Shown here one piece after another: positions 25,213 through 34,400 of a stretch of 64,000 nucleotides of DNA (position 1 is its first letter; each line of letters begins with the position of its first letter). Source of the stretch: Paraburkholderia fynbosensis (GTDB lineage Bacteria; Pseudomonadota; Gammaproteobacteria; Burkholderiales; Burkholderiaceae); contig NZ_CADIKI010000025.1 in NCBI RefSeq assembly GCF_902859935.1, forward strand, positions 62,001 to 126,000, in the 5' to 3' direction. The notes below the pieces were generated by a model that saw nothing but the letters and a program-made list of their open reading frames with translations, had not been told where the DNA came from and ran no database searches. The translations under genes and the position numbers were made by a program.

Positions 25213-25612
25213 ATTCATGGGCCACCGAGGTACGTTCGCCGTGTGGCTCGATTTCGCCTCCCGGCTTTGTCATTCTCATTCGCTCGGGCAGCGGTGTCTG
25301 TGGAACGTCTATCGCGTCGCGAAGTGCGCTTCAAAATGGCCGCACATATTTGAGGCGCGGCGCACAGTCAACCTATCGGGCTGCCGCCCCACCGTTCTCG
25401 CCGGCCTGCGCGACAGCTGAATACAAACACTTACATGTTGCGCTGAAGCATAGCCCCGGGAAACCCAGTCGACAGTTCATGGCGCAAAACAAAGAGATAT
25501 CGGCAGATTAAGTTGTGCGCTTCGGCGGCTCCGAAGGGAGCGGCGGCCGATCTCCACAGGTCGCATGGAACATGCGCCACGCGGCCCCGCCCGAAGGAAG
25601 CGGCCCACTCAT
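25213..25612. other. Gap of about 400 bp without a convincing gene
   Basis: Short open frames exist (for example 25217-25420, plus) but none has a family-like sequence or a ribosome binding site. AT-richer patches such as the area around 25420-25450 may hold promoters; I see no hairpin terminator. Confidence 0.5.
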
Positions 25613-25996
25613 TCACTCAGCATACTGGGCCACGCCATTCCCGAACGACCAGTTCTCCTTCACCACCTCGACGAGACTGATGAACACATCCTCTCGCCGT
25701 ACCCCCGGCGACTTCGCCAGCTCTTCGACAATGCGCCGGTACAACGCCTTCTTCTGCTCGATCGAGCGCGTGTTACTCACTGTCAGTTGAATCACGACGA
25801 AATCGTCGCTGCGCTCGATATTCAGATAACGCCGGTCATAGATCAGATTGTCGGCGTCGTGCTCGGTGATCAGCACGAACTGGTCGTCCTTCGGCACGTT
25901 AAAAGTGTCGACCAGCGAGCGCTGAATGCCCTCGGTCAGCGCTTTCCGGTATTCGGCCGGCTTGCCGGCGCGCAATGCGATTCGTGTGAGCGGCAT
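25613..25996 (-). CDS. Tautomerase-superfamily protein
   Basis: This 127-residue protein begins MPLTRIALRAG; after Met removal Pro1 would be the catalytic base, as in the tautomerase (4-oxalocrotonate tautomerase/MIF) superfamily. The length matches the fused single-chain type, and DDQFVLITEHDADNLIYDRR and SPGVRREDVFISLVEV follow the Tautomerase_2 pattern. It probably isomerises a keto-enol compound; the substrate is unknown. AAGGAG lies ahead of the ATG at proper distance. It is divergent from a LysR-type gene with a 100-bp gap, the classic regulator-target layout, so the LysR protein probably controls it. Confidence 0.85.
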   Translation of the reverse strand: MPLTRIALRAGKPAEYRKALTEGIQRSLVDTFNVPKDDQFVLITEHDADNLIYDRRYLNIERSDDFVVIQLTVSNTRSIEQKKALYRRIVEELAKSPGVRREDVFISLVEVVKENWSFGNGVAQYAE

Positions 25997-26096
25997 GATG
26001 AAACTCCTTACTTGTTCCGATTAGGTAAACACAGCTTAGGTGCGCCCAGCCATAATAAAAAGACATCATTGGCTATTTCATCTATATTCATTAGAA

Positions 26097-26948
26097 ATGA
26101 AAGTTCTCGATCTCGATGCGGTGCGAGCCTTCGTTCTGGTCGCTGATATGCATAGTTTCACGCGTGCAGCGGACGCGCTCGACACGACGCAATCGGCCGT
26201 CAGTCTGAAGCTCAAACGGCTGGAAGCGCATCTGGGCAAACAATTGCTGGAGCGAACGCCGCGCGTGGTGCGCCTGTCCGCCGACGGCCACGCGTTTCTT
26301 GCCGCCGCGCGCGAGTTGCTGAACGCACACGAGCGCGCGCTGGGTTCATTGTCAGTGGAGCGCCGACGGCTGGTGCTGGGGCTCAGCGAGCACGTCGCGG
26401 GCCCAGATCTGCCGCTGCTGCTCGGCCGGCTCAATGCGCACGACCCCGGTCTGGTGCTCGAGTTGCATATGGGTCAGTCGGCGGCGCTGCTCGCGCAATT
26501 CGATGAGCGTCGGCTCAATGCGGCGATTGTCCGCTATGGCGCCGACGAACCACCGCGCGACGACGCGCAAGTGCTGTTCAGCGAACCGCTCGGCTGGCTC
26601 GCGACACCCACGTGGCTGCCGAGAGCCGGCAATCCGTTGGCGCTGGCGCTGCTGAGTCCGCCCTGCAACGTGCGCGACGTGGCGCTGCGCACGCTGAAGG
26701 AGGCGGGAATTGCGTGGCAGGAGGTATTCATCGGCGGCGGGGTCGCGGCCGTCGGCGCGGCAGTGGCGGCGGGACTGGCCGTGTCGCCGCTGGCGCGCAG
26801 GGTGGCGCCGCGGGGTCTGGTCGATGTCGGCGCGCGGCTTGGCTTGCCGGCGCTGCCGGAGTCGCGCGTTACGTTGCATTCGCGGGTGCGCGACCCGCGC
26901 TCGGTGGAAACGCTGCGTCTCGTAACGAACGGGCTGGCGACCGCGTGA
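26097..26948 (+). CDS. LysR-type transcriptional regulator
   Basis: This 283-residue protein has the LysR N-terminal helix-turn-helix (LDAVRAFVLVADMHSFTRAA, then TTQSAVSLKLKRLEAHLGKQ LLERTPRVVRLS) and a periplasmic-binding-like effector domain from about residue 90. The start at 26097 is chosen because the canonical LysR beginning MKVLDLDAVRAF starts there; an in-frame upstream start at 26040 would add 19 non-family residues. It diverges from the tautomerase gene and probably regulates it. The effector is unknown. Confidence 0.9.
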   Translation: MKVLDLDAVRAFVLVADMHSFTRAADALDTTQSAVSLKLKRLEAHLGKQLLERTPRVVRLSADGHAFLAAARELLNAHERALGSLSVERRRLVLGLSEHVAGPDLPLLLGRLNAHDPGLVLELHMGQSAALLAQFDERRLNAAIVRYGADEPPRDDAQVLFSEPLGWLATPTWLPRAGNPLALALLSPPCNVRDVALRTLKEAGIAWQEVFIGGGVAAVGAAVAAGLAVSPLARRVAPRGLVDVGARLGLPALPESRVTLHSRVRDPRSVETLRLVTNGLATA

Positions 26949-27093
26949 CGCGCCGCTAGTCTCGCCCAGTCGCGGATCAGGCTCGGCGCGATGCGCTAAC
27001 GGCTGGCGTCGGCGGCATTGGTCGAGCCGGGCCGCACAGCATGGGAACCGCCGGGCAGCAAGCCCGGACGCAAACGCGCCGCGTGAGTCGGGA

Positions 27094-27696
27094 TCAGCGC
27101 AGAATCGGCGGCAGTGAACCGCTGCTGGCGGTCGCCGGATTGGTGGCTGTGTCGGGCGCGGCGCCGCTAACGTTTGCGGACGCGGCCGGCGCGTTCATAT
27201 GCGAGGCCGCCGGTTTCGCCGCGATCTTGACCGAATGGGCACGCGCGGCGCCGCTTTGAACCATGTTGGCATGGACGATCTTGTCTTGATGCGACTTCGC
27301 CTGCCTCTGCGCGAGCGATGCATGCGGCTTTTTAGCCTGCGCCGTCACGACGGCTTTCGTGCCGGATTTGCACGCGGCCGATACTTTGGCGCAGCCCTTG
27401 CCCTTCGCCGCGACCTTCTTCGCTCCGCCATGGGCCGCGGTACCCGCTGCGCTTCCTCCTGCCGACGCCACACGCGGCGCCTTATGCCCGGCAGCGCTAA
27501 CCGCGTGCTTCGAGCCCGCCTTTGCGTCGACCCTCGAACCCGCCTTGAACTTGGCCACCGCCCCGTTCTTTTTCGCCGGCTTCGCGGCATGCCTGCTCGC
27601 CTCGGGCGGATTCCAAGTCTCCGTATACCCCGCAGCCATAGCCGCCCCCGATACACACCAAACGGCGAGCGCCGCTGTTACTGCTCGAATCGACAT
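27094..27696 (-). CDS. Exported Lys/Ala-rich low-complexity protein
   Basis: This 200-residue protein has a clear signal peptide (MSIRAVTAALAVWCVSGAAM, cleavage after AMA) and a mature start AGYTETWNPPEASRHAAKPA. The rest is dominated by Ala, Lys, Gly and Ser, with two cysteines in GKGCAKVSAACKSG, and ends SGSLPPILR. It resembles histone H1-like or basic repeat proteins in composition only; I do not recognise a family. AGGAGAAG lies ahead of the ATG at 27696. Being exported and strongly basic, it may bind anionic surface polymers, but this is speculative. It diverges from the toxin-antitoxin pair across an AT-rich region. Confidence 0.7.
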   Translation of the reverse strand: MSIRAVTAALAVWCVSGAAMAAGYTETWNPPEASRHAAKPAKKNGAVAKFKAGSRVDAKAGSKHAVSAAGHKAPRVASAGGSAAGTAAHGGAKKVAAKGKGCAKVSAACKSGTKAVVTAQAKKPHASLAQRQAKSHQDKIVHANMVQSGAARAHSVKIAAKPAASHMNAPAASANVSGAAPDTATNPATASSGSLPPILR

Positions 27697-27747
27697 CTGC
27701 TTCTTCTCCTGATCCTCGACTGCATAACGAGCCAGGATTATATTCTC

Positions 27748-27782
27748 TTGCAAAAATCCATATTTGGACTAATATCAATATT
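27748..27782 (+). promoter_or_regulatory. Promoter with operator-like palindromes ahead of the MbcA/ParS-RES pair
   Basis: TTGCAA (27748-27753) and TAATAT (27770-27775) are spaced 16 bp. The spacer holds the inverted repeat TCCA-TATT-TGGA (27757-27768), and AATAT-CA-ATATT (27771-27782) covers the -10 box. These are good candidates for autoregulation by the antitoxin. Confidence 0.55.
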
Positions 27783-27808
27783 CAATACACGTAGGGACCT
27801 ACCCCGAT

Positions 27809-28246
27809 ATGGCTCACGCTGCCCGCCTCAATTCGCCCGAAGAGCCGATTCGCCGGCCCGTTTCGGCACCCACGTTCCCGCAAATGTCGGCGGCGGGTCT
27901 GCGCGCATTCTTCAACATCGCGCGCGACTGGGACCTGAACGCCGACGAGCAGATCGTACTGCTCGGCTCGCCGGGCCGCTCCACTTTCTTCAAATGGAAA
28001 GCAGCGCCCGAGACGGCGCGCCTCGGACGCGACACGCTCGAGCGTCTGTCACTGCTGCTCGGCATCTACAAGGCGCTGCAAATCCTGCTGCCGCAACCCA
28101 GCGCCGCCGACACCTGGATCAAACGCCCCAACAGCGCGCCGCCATTCGGCGGCCGCCGCGCGCTGGACCGCATGCTGGCGGGCAACATCAGCGATCTCGT
28201 GGCCGTGCGCCAGTATCTCGACGCGATGCGAGGCGGCTGGGCGTGA
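27809..28246 (+). CDS. MbcA/ParS/Xre-type antitoxin (DUF2384)
   Basis: This 145-residue protein has a Xre-like N-terminal helical domain (SAAGLRAFFNIARDWDLNAD, EQIVLLGSPGRSTFFKWKAA) and a C-terminal toxin-binding DUF2384 domain (LERLSLLLGIYKALQILLPQ, WIKRPNSAPPFGGRRALDRM, with LVAVRQYLDAMRGG at the end). The FGG and RALDRM pieces are hallmarks of MbcA/ParS antitoxins, which block the active site of RES toxins and repress their own promoter. The stop overlaps the toxin's GTG start by four bases (GTGA). An operator-like promoter lies just upstream. Confidence 0.92.
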   Translation: MAHAARLNSPEEPIRRPVSAPTFPQMSAAGLRAFFNIARDWDLNADEQIVLLGSPGRSTFFKWKAAPETARLGRDTLERLSLLLGIYKALQILLPQPSAADTWIKRPNSAPPFGGRRALDRMLAGNISDLVAVRQYLDAMRGGWA

Positions 28247-28944
28247 CACAACCGCATTGGCAGGACCGCTGGCCATCCGCGCAGCTTGACTGGTTGCCCG
28301 CGTATCGTGTGATTCCGACGCGTTTTCCGGCCGTGAGTCTATTCGACCGCGTCGCCTCCCCCGAAGATTTCGACGCGCTCTACGCGCTCGAAGCGATGAC
28401 CAACGACCGGCTGCGCACAGAAGTCGGCGAACTCGACCTGGTGCCGCGCGAAGAACGCCGCTTCGGCCCGGGCTATGGGCCGATCATGGCCGCGTTGACG
28501 CATCTGAATCCGCTCGGCAGCCGCTTTTCCGACGGCACGTATGGCGTGTTCTACTGCGCCCGCTCGCGTGCCACCGCGATCGCCGAAACGCGCTATCACA
28601 CGGGGAAATTTCTGGAGGCAACCGCCGAGCCGCCGATGCGCCAGCAGATGCGCCTCTACACGGTGGCGGCGCAAGGCAGCGTGGTGGATCTGCGCAACGA
28701 CGCGTCGCGCGATCTCGACGTGCTGTCGCCAAACGACTATCTGGCCGGGCAGTCGCTCGGCCGCGCCGTGCGCGAGGCGGGCGCGCCGGGCATCGTGTAT
28801 CCGTCGGTGCGAGATAGCAGCGGCGAGTGCCTCGCCGCGTTCCGAACCACGCTGCTGCGCGACTGCCACCACGCGGCGTATCTGGAATACAACTGGAACG
28901 GCACGAGCGTGGATATGGTGTTCGAACTCAGCCAGGTCGGCTGA
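28243..28944 (+). CDS. RES-domain toxin (NAD+-degrading)
   Basis: This 233-residue protein starts with a GTG in a GTGA overlap with the antitoxin. It has the RES domain with the three named residues in place: Arg in LPAYRVIPTRFP, Glu in ATAIAETRYH, and Ser in GIVYPSVRD; GVFYCARS supplies the usual Tyr. RES toxins such as MbcT degrade NAD+ by phosphorolysis or hydrolysis, halting growth. The pairing with a MbcA/ParS-type antitoxin in the standard antitoxin-toxin order makes the assignment firm. Activity in this strain is unproven. Confidence 0.92.
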   Translation: MTQPHWQDRWPSAQLDWLPAYRVIPTRFPAVSLFDRVASPEDFDALYALEAMTNDRLRTEVGELDLVPREERRFGPGYGPIMAALTHLNPLGSRFSDGTYGVFYCARSRATAIAETRYHTGKFLEATAEPPMRQQMRLYTVAAQGSVVDLRNDASRDLDVLSPNDYLAGQSLGRAVREAGAPGIVYPSVRDSSGECLAAFRTTLLRDCHHAAYLEYNWNGTSVDMVFELSQVG

Positions 28945-28990
28945 CGGGCCGAACGGGCCAGCGCGAAGCTCCGCGGGCAGCGCGAACGGG

Positions 28991-29728
28991 TCAGGGCAGC
29001 GCCAGCGCGGCCGCCCCTTCGGCGCGCGCTTCCTCGACCGAAATCGACCAGCGCAGCAGCGCCTGCGGCTGCACGATCGTCAGCTTGCCGCCGGGGCCGA
29101 ACGCGCCGGTGTCGATGAACACCTGCGAGCCGATCTGCGTGATGTCGCGCATCGGCGTATGGCCGCAATAGGTCAGAGAGAGTCCGCGCTGCCGCAGCGG
29201 ATCGGCGTTGCCTACCGCAAGGTCGCGTCCCCAGAGCAATTGCTGGCGGGTGTCGGCCGAAAAATTCCCCGCGTCGAGCTCGGCGTCGGTGCCGAAAAAT
29301 TCGGCATGCAGAATATTGAAGCGCTCCTTGCCGCTTCCCACCACGCGCACGAGCGGCAGCGGCCGCAGCCGCTCCGCATAGTGCTGCAAGCGTTCGTCCG
29401 GCAGGTTCGCCGCCCACGCGCCGCCGATTCCATACCACCACTGACGCCGCAAACGCCCGTCGGCGACAGCGCAGAGCGTGTCTTCGTGGTTGCCGAGCAC
29501 GGCGAAAAACCACGGCTTCTCGAGCAGCGCCAGCGCCTGCTCGGAATGTTCGCCGCGATCGACCAAATCACCGACCGAAAAGAGCCGGTCGCGCGCAGGA
29601 TCGAACGCGATGAGGCGCAGCAGATAGCGCAACGCATCGACGCAGCCGTGCAGATCGCCGACCACGAAGTCGCGACCGCTCGCATTGGCAGCATGATGCT
29701 GAACTGGGTTGACGAGTACGGAGGACAT
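28991..29728 (-). CDS. PPP-family metallophosphatase (ApaH/PrpA/lambda-phosphatase type)
   Basis: This 245-residue protein has the metallophosphoesterase motifs VVGDLHGCVDALRYLL, FSVGDLVDRGEHSEQALAL, AVLGNHEDTL and TYCGHTPM. These bind two metal ions in the PPP superfamily, which includes lambda phosphatase, PrpA/PrpB Ser/Thr phosphatases and the diadenosine tetraphosphatase ApaH. The exact substrate cannot be chosen from sequence. The start at 29728 is preferred to 29812 because the extra residues are His-rich and not family-like. It converges on the RES toxin gene, with a 46-bp gap and no recognisable terminator. Confidence 0.83.
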   Translation of the reverse strand: MSSVLVNPVQHHAANASGRDFVVGDLHGCVDALRYLLRLIAFDPARDRLFSVGDLVDRGEHSEQALALLEKPWFFAVLGNHEDTLCAVADGRLRRQWWYGIGGAWAANLPDERLQHYAERLRPLPLVRVVGSGKERFNILHAEFFGTDAELDAGNFSADTRQQLLWGRDLAVGNADPLRQRGLSLTYCGHTPMRDITQIGSQVFIDTGAFGPGGKLTIVQPQALLRWSISVEEARAEGAAALALP

Positions 29729-29845
29729 TTGCTCATGATAATGCTGCAGCCGCGAGTGCGTATGCGGGGTCCCTATCGTTTCCTGGCGCCTCGGCAAGCA
29801 AAAATGACACAAATCGACGCAAAAACAGCGTGTCTCCGGGCTTTC

Positions 29846-30123
29846 TTACCGGGAATGCACCGATCCGGCGCAGTCTATTGCGGGCGGCGCGGCGGCGAGT
29901 GGCAGGGCGATCCACGAAACGAACACAACGAGCAGCCCGCGCCACCAAACGCGAGCGCCGCAGCGGCGACCAGGCGCCGAGCACCCATGCTCTGCGCGAG
30001 GCTGATACGAACGGGAATACGACGATGCTGGCGAAGACCAAGAGGGCGACGATATCCCCGGCGGGACCCGGCGGGATGCGTCACTGGCTGGGGCGCATCG
30101 TTATCCTCAGGAACATCTGTCAT
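29846..30123 (-). pseudogene. Possible frame-broken small membrane protein
   Basis: From the ATG at 30123 the frame reads MTDVPEDNDAPQPVTHPAGS and then RR, but continues as unlikely Arg-rich sequence. A one-base shift at the GGGG run near 30067 gives DIVALLVFASIVVFPFVSAS, a good membrane helix. A further frame gives WWRGLLVVFVSWIALPLAAA, stopping at 29846. A small two-helix membrane protein interrupted by one or two frameshifts would explain this; chance in GC-rich DNA or a sequencing error would too. It lies in a 570-bp stretch that otherwise holds no gene. Confidence 0.35.
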
Positions 30124-30299
30124 GGGTACTCCAGATGTTGAGTCGTTTTCCAACGTGCGACGCTGCCTGCCGGTTGCCTTTCAACTGAAAGCGGCACGCA
30201 AGGCCGCTGCGGAAAACTATAGCGGCGACCAACCGATTCGACGAATGCTCGCCGGCGCGCGAGTAGAATCCGCGACACGACGCCCTTGGCCCCGACTCC

Positions 30300-30962
30300 A
30301 TGCTCACGAAATACTATCCGCAGGTTCTTCGCAATCGACCCAGAACGGTGATCGGCCTCGTCATCGGCATCGTGGTCGCGCTGATGGTGCCCATCCACAC
30401 GAGTTCGACGGCGCGCGCGCTGATCGGCTGGGACGCCGCGATCTGGAGTTACCTGTTGATGATCTGGGTGCACATGGCCGTCGCCGATGAACATCGGGTC
30501 CGCGAACACGCAGTACGCGATGACGAAAACGCGGGCGTCGTGCTATTTGTCATCTGTCTGGCGACCATCGCGAGTATCGCGGCGATCGTGATGGAGCTGG
30601 CGTCGGCCAAGGGAACCGCCGGGTCGTCGAGCGCAGGGCACTACCTGCTGACCGGCCTCACGCTGATCGGCGCGTGGTTTCTGATTCCGACCATTTTCAC
30701 GCAGCACTACGCACGGCTCTATTTCGACGCCGATGCCAAGGAAACCGCGCTGCTGTTTCCCGATCACAAGCTCGAACCGAACTACTGGGACTTTCTGTAT
30801 TTCTCGTTCACCATCGCCGTGGCGTCGCAAACCTCCGACGTGGTGTTGCGTTCGCGTACGATTCGCCGCGCCGCGCTCGCACAATCGGTTCTGTCGTTCT
30901 ATTTCAATGTGGCCGTACTCGGCTTGTGCGTGAATATCGCAGCGGGGCTGCTTGGCTCTTAG
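30300..30962 (+). CDS. DUF1345 integral membrane protein
   Basis: This 220-residue protein has about five membrane segments (TVIGLVIGIVVALMVPIHTS, IWSYLLMIWVHMAVA, LFVICLATIASIAAIVMELA, LTLIGAWFLIPTIFTQHYA and SVLSFYFNVAVLGLCVNIAA). The stretch NYWDFLYFSFTIAVASQTSD is characteristic of DUF1345 and resembles the pore-region layout of ion channels, but no K+ selectivity sequence is present. The function is unknown. The ATG begins at the last base of the 30241 line; no strong ribosome binding site is seen. Nothing links it to the glucan operon that follows after 450 bp. Confidence 0.85.
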   Translation: MLTKYYPQVLRNRPRTVIGLVIGIVVALMVPIHTSSTARALIGWDAAIWSYLLMIWVHMAVADEHRVREHAVRDDENAGVVLFVICLATIASIAAIVMELASAKGTAGSSSAGHYLLTGLTLIGAWFLIPTIFTQHYARLYFDADAKETALLFPDHKLEPNYWDFLYFSFTIAVASQTSDVVLRSRTIRRAALAQSVLSFYFNVAVLGLCVNIAAGLLGS

Positions 30963-31049
30963 CGCGGGCTATGCGGCCTGTGCTGCCCATACGCACCCGC
31001 CCGCCGCACGTTGGCCTTTGCGGTAATCGTGCGGCTTGTCCTGCGCGCT

Positions 31050-31084
31050 GTGTAAAACCCGGCCGGCGCCCGCCCGTTTTACAC
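31050..31084 (+). repeat. 9-bp inverted repeat, possible enhancer for a sigma-54 activator
   Basis: GTGTAAAAC (31050-31058) and GTTTTACAC (31076-31084) are perfect inverted repeats with a 17-bp GC-rich spacer. The centre is about 118 bp upstream of the -24 element, the distance at which sigma-54 activators usually bind. As a hairpin it has no T-run and so is not an obvious terminator. Confidence 0.5.
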
Positions 31085-31184
31085 GTGGAGCGCGTGTTGG
31101 GACGCTTTCGTCGCGTCCTGTTCGTCGGCGCGCCTTCCTTCCGGGCGCGCGAAACCCCACCCCTCGGTCCCACCCTGCGCCGAC

Positions 31185-31200
31185 TGGCACATCGTTTGCT
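31185..31200 (+). promoter_or_regulatory. Sigma-54 promoter (-24/-12)
   Basis: TGGCAC-ATCGT-TTGCT fits the sigma-54 consensus TGGCAC-N5-TTGCW exactly, preceded by C. It lies on the operon strand about 215 bp before the glgE start. Sigma-54 promoters need an AAA+ activator, for which none is encoded in the window. Confidence 0.65.
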
Positions 31201-31415
31201 CGGTCCTCCCAATAGTTCTGACCAGCCTCATGCGACCCGCGTCTGGCGTCAAAGCACCCTCGACTGGCCAGCGGCGTGACGATCTTTGCACTACATTGAC
31301 CAGTACGCGCCCTCGCTTTTGCACCGCGCGGCATCCGGCTCTGGAAGCCCAATGAGCGCTGTGATCGCATGCCACTTGCATCCACAACGCAGCAGGACGA
31401 ATCTGGAAACGACCG

Positions 31416-34400
31416 ATGGAATCTCCAAACGGGTACGCGCCGCGGATTTACTTTTTTCATTCACTGCTGGTTGGGCCGCTCGATGCATGGCCTGCGCAGT
31501 TCGCTCACGCAGCCGCGCTCGGCTTCGATCACGCGCTAATCGGCAGTCTCTTCGAGCCCGGGCAGGCCGGCCACGGACAGGTGGTCGGCAACCACGCCCG
31601 GCTGCATCCGGTGTTCGAGGCCGACCGGCCCGCCACCGACGCGATCCGCACGCTCGCGGACGCCGCCCGCCAGAACGGCCTGACGCTGCTGGCCGATCTG
31701 GTGATCGACCGGATGGCCGCAGATGGCGCGCTGTACGCTGAACATGCCGACTGGTTCCATCCATTCGAGTCCGAGGAGGCGCGGCTCGATCCGCGCCACG
31801 TGCATCGCGAGGACAACGTCGCGTATGCGAACTTCGGCGACGCGGGCAGCCGTGCCGCGCTGGCCGACTGGTGGACGCAACAGTTGCTGACGCTCGCCGA
31901 CGCGGGCGTGGGCGGCTTCCGGTTCGATTCGCCGCATCGCGTGCCGGCGGCCGTCTGGCGGCAACTCGGCGATGCGCTGCGCGCCAAGCATCCCGACGTG
32001 CGTCTGCTCGCCGCGACGCCGGGTCTCGCCCGCGGCGATCTGCTAGGCCTCGCCGACGCGGGCTTCGACAGCGTGTTTTCGTCGGTGCGCTGGTGGGACT
32101 TCCGCTCGAGCTGGATGGTCGAGGAGCACGCGGTGCTCGCGCGCGCCGGCGGACCGATTGCCTTCCCCGAGGCGCCGTACGGCACGCGGCTTGCCGCCGA
32201 GCTGAGCGACGTCCACGACGCCGCAATCGTCGAACGGGCGTACCGGCGCGCGCTCTTCACGTCGGCCGCGCTCGGCACCGGCTGGATGATGCCGATGGGT
32301 TTCGAATACGGCGTCACGGAGCCGATGTCGCAAACGCGCGGCGACGCTTCGCAATTCGCGCTCGCCGTGCAAGCGAAGAAATTCGATCTCACCGAACGGG
32401 TCACGCGCGCGAACGAACTTGCGCGCACGACGAAGACGCTGCACGCCAATGGTGAATTGCGCCCGCTGAGCGGGCCCGGCGCACCCGCTGCCCTGCTGCT
32501 GCGCGCCGACCAGCCGGACCTGCGCGACGCCGCCGAAGCGGTCCTGATCGCCGTCAATCCCGAACTCGGCGCACCGCTGCGCGTCGATCCGGCACGCTTC
32601 CTCGCCGGCGTGCCGGGCAATTTCACGCGCTTCGTGCCGCTGGATACGCCGGGACACGTCGAACCCGCCGGTTTGACGCCCTTCACGCTCGCGCCCGGCG
32701 CCGTGCGCCTGTTCCGCGCGGTAAGCGAAAAGCCGATCCGCCTCGCGCCGCCCATCGACAAGGCGAACAGCAAGCGCAGCGGCCGCAAGACCGTGCTCGA
32801 AGCGCTCGACGCGCCGCGCGTGGCGATCGAGAGCGTCACGCCTTCGGTCGACCACGGCCGCTTTCCCGCCAAGCGCACGGTGGGCGAGCGCGCCGAAATC
32901 AGCGCCGCGATCTTCGCCGAAGGTCACGACAAGATCGCCGCCGCCGTGATCTGGCGCGCCGCCGACGAAACCGCCTGGCACGAAGTGCTAATGGCCCCGG
33001 CGCAGCCCGCGGGCCTCGACATCTGGAAAGCGCGCATTCCGCTCGAACGGCTGGGCCGCCACGAGTTCACGGTGATCGCGTGGCGCGACGACTTCGCGTC
33101 GCTCGTCGAGCACATCCAGAAGAAGCTGAAGGCGGGCCAGACCGTCGAGCTCGAACTCGACGAAGCCGCTCACCTGTTCGCACTGGTGCTTGCCGAAGTG
33201 GAGACGACCGAAGGCGCGGCGAAGGAGCCGCTCGAACACATCGTCAAGCTCTTCGCCAAGGCCGACGTCGAGACGAAGCTCGCGCTGATTCTCGCGCCGA
33301 GCACCGCGAAGGCGATGACGGCCGCGCGCCACCGGCCGTTCCTGAGTCGCGATCCGGTGATCTACAAGATCGACGCGGACCGCACCGCCGCGTGCTTCGC
33401 GAGCTGGTACGAGATCTTCCCGCGCTCGATGAGCGACGACGAATCGCGCCACGGCACCTTCGCCGACGTCACGACGAAACTGCCGCGCATCCGCGAGATG
33501 GGTTTCGACGTGCTGTATTTCCCGCCGATTCACCCGATCGGCCTTGCGAACCGCAAAGGCCGCAACAACACGCTGACGGCACAGCCGGACGACGTCGGCA
33601 GTCCGTATGCGATCGGCGCGGCCGAAGGCGGCCATACGGCCGTGCATCCGCAACTGGGCACGCTCGACGACTTCAAGGCGATGCTCGCCGCCGCGCACGC
33701 GCACGGCCTCGAAATCGCGCTCGACTTCGCGATCCAGTGCTCGCCGGATCACCCCTGGCTCAAGGAGCATCCGACGTGGTTCGCATGGCGTCCGGACGGC
33801 ACCTTGCGTTACGCGGAAAATCCGCCGAAGAAGTATCAGGACATCGTCAATCCCGACTTCTACGCGCACGATGCCAAGCCCGGCCTGTGGCTAGCGCTGC
33901 GCGACGTGATCCTGTTCTGGATCGAAGCGGGCGTGAAGATTTTCCGCGTCGACAATCCGCACACCAAGCCGCTGCCGTTCTGGGAATGGATGATCGGCGA
34001 CGTGCGCGCGCGCTATCCCGACACGATCTTCCTTGCCGAAGCGTTCACGCGTCCGCGCATGATGAACCGGCTCGGCAAGATCGGCTTCTCGCAGTCGTAC
34101 ACATACTTCACGTGGCGCGAATCGAAGCGCGACTTCACCGAGTACATGAACGAACTCACGCGCACCGATGCGCGCGATTTTTACCGGCCGAATTTCTTCG
34201 TCAATACGCCGGACATCAACCCCCGGCATCTGCAATCGCAGGGACGTTCGGGCTTTCTGATTCGCGCGGCGCTCGCGTCGACGCTGGCGGGCCTGTGGGG
34301 CGTGTATAGCGGCTTCGAGTTGTGCGAAGCCGCCGCGCTGCCGAACAGCGAGGAGTATCTCGACTCCGAGAAGTACCAGTTGCGCGCATGGGACTGGAAC

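Larger units (their letters stand above)
30963..31415. other. Regulatory gap of 450 bp ahead of the trehalose/glucan operon
   Basis: No convincing gene. It holds the inverted repeat at 31050-31084 and the sigma-54 core promoter at 31185-31200. The space between the promoter and glgE (about 215 bp) would be an untranslated leader. Confidence 0.6.

Noticed and set aside
25217..25420. 67-codon plus-strand frame (MGHRGTFAVWLDFASR start)
   Set aside because: No ribosome binding site, no recognisable family, lies in a disturbed region.
28541..30490. Plus-strand open frame of 649 codons
   Set aside because: Runs across the RES gene, the antisense of the phosphatase and a gap; composition is Arg/Ala-rich and no domain is seen.
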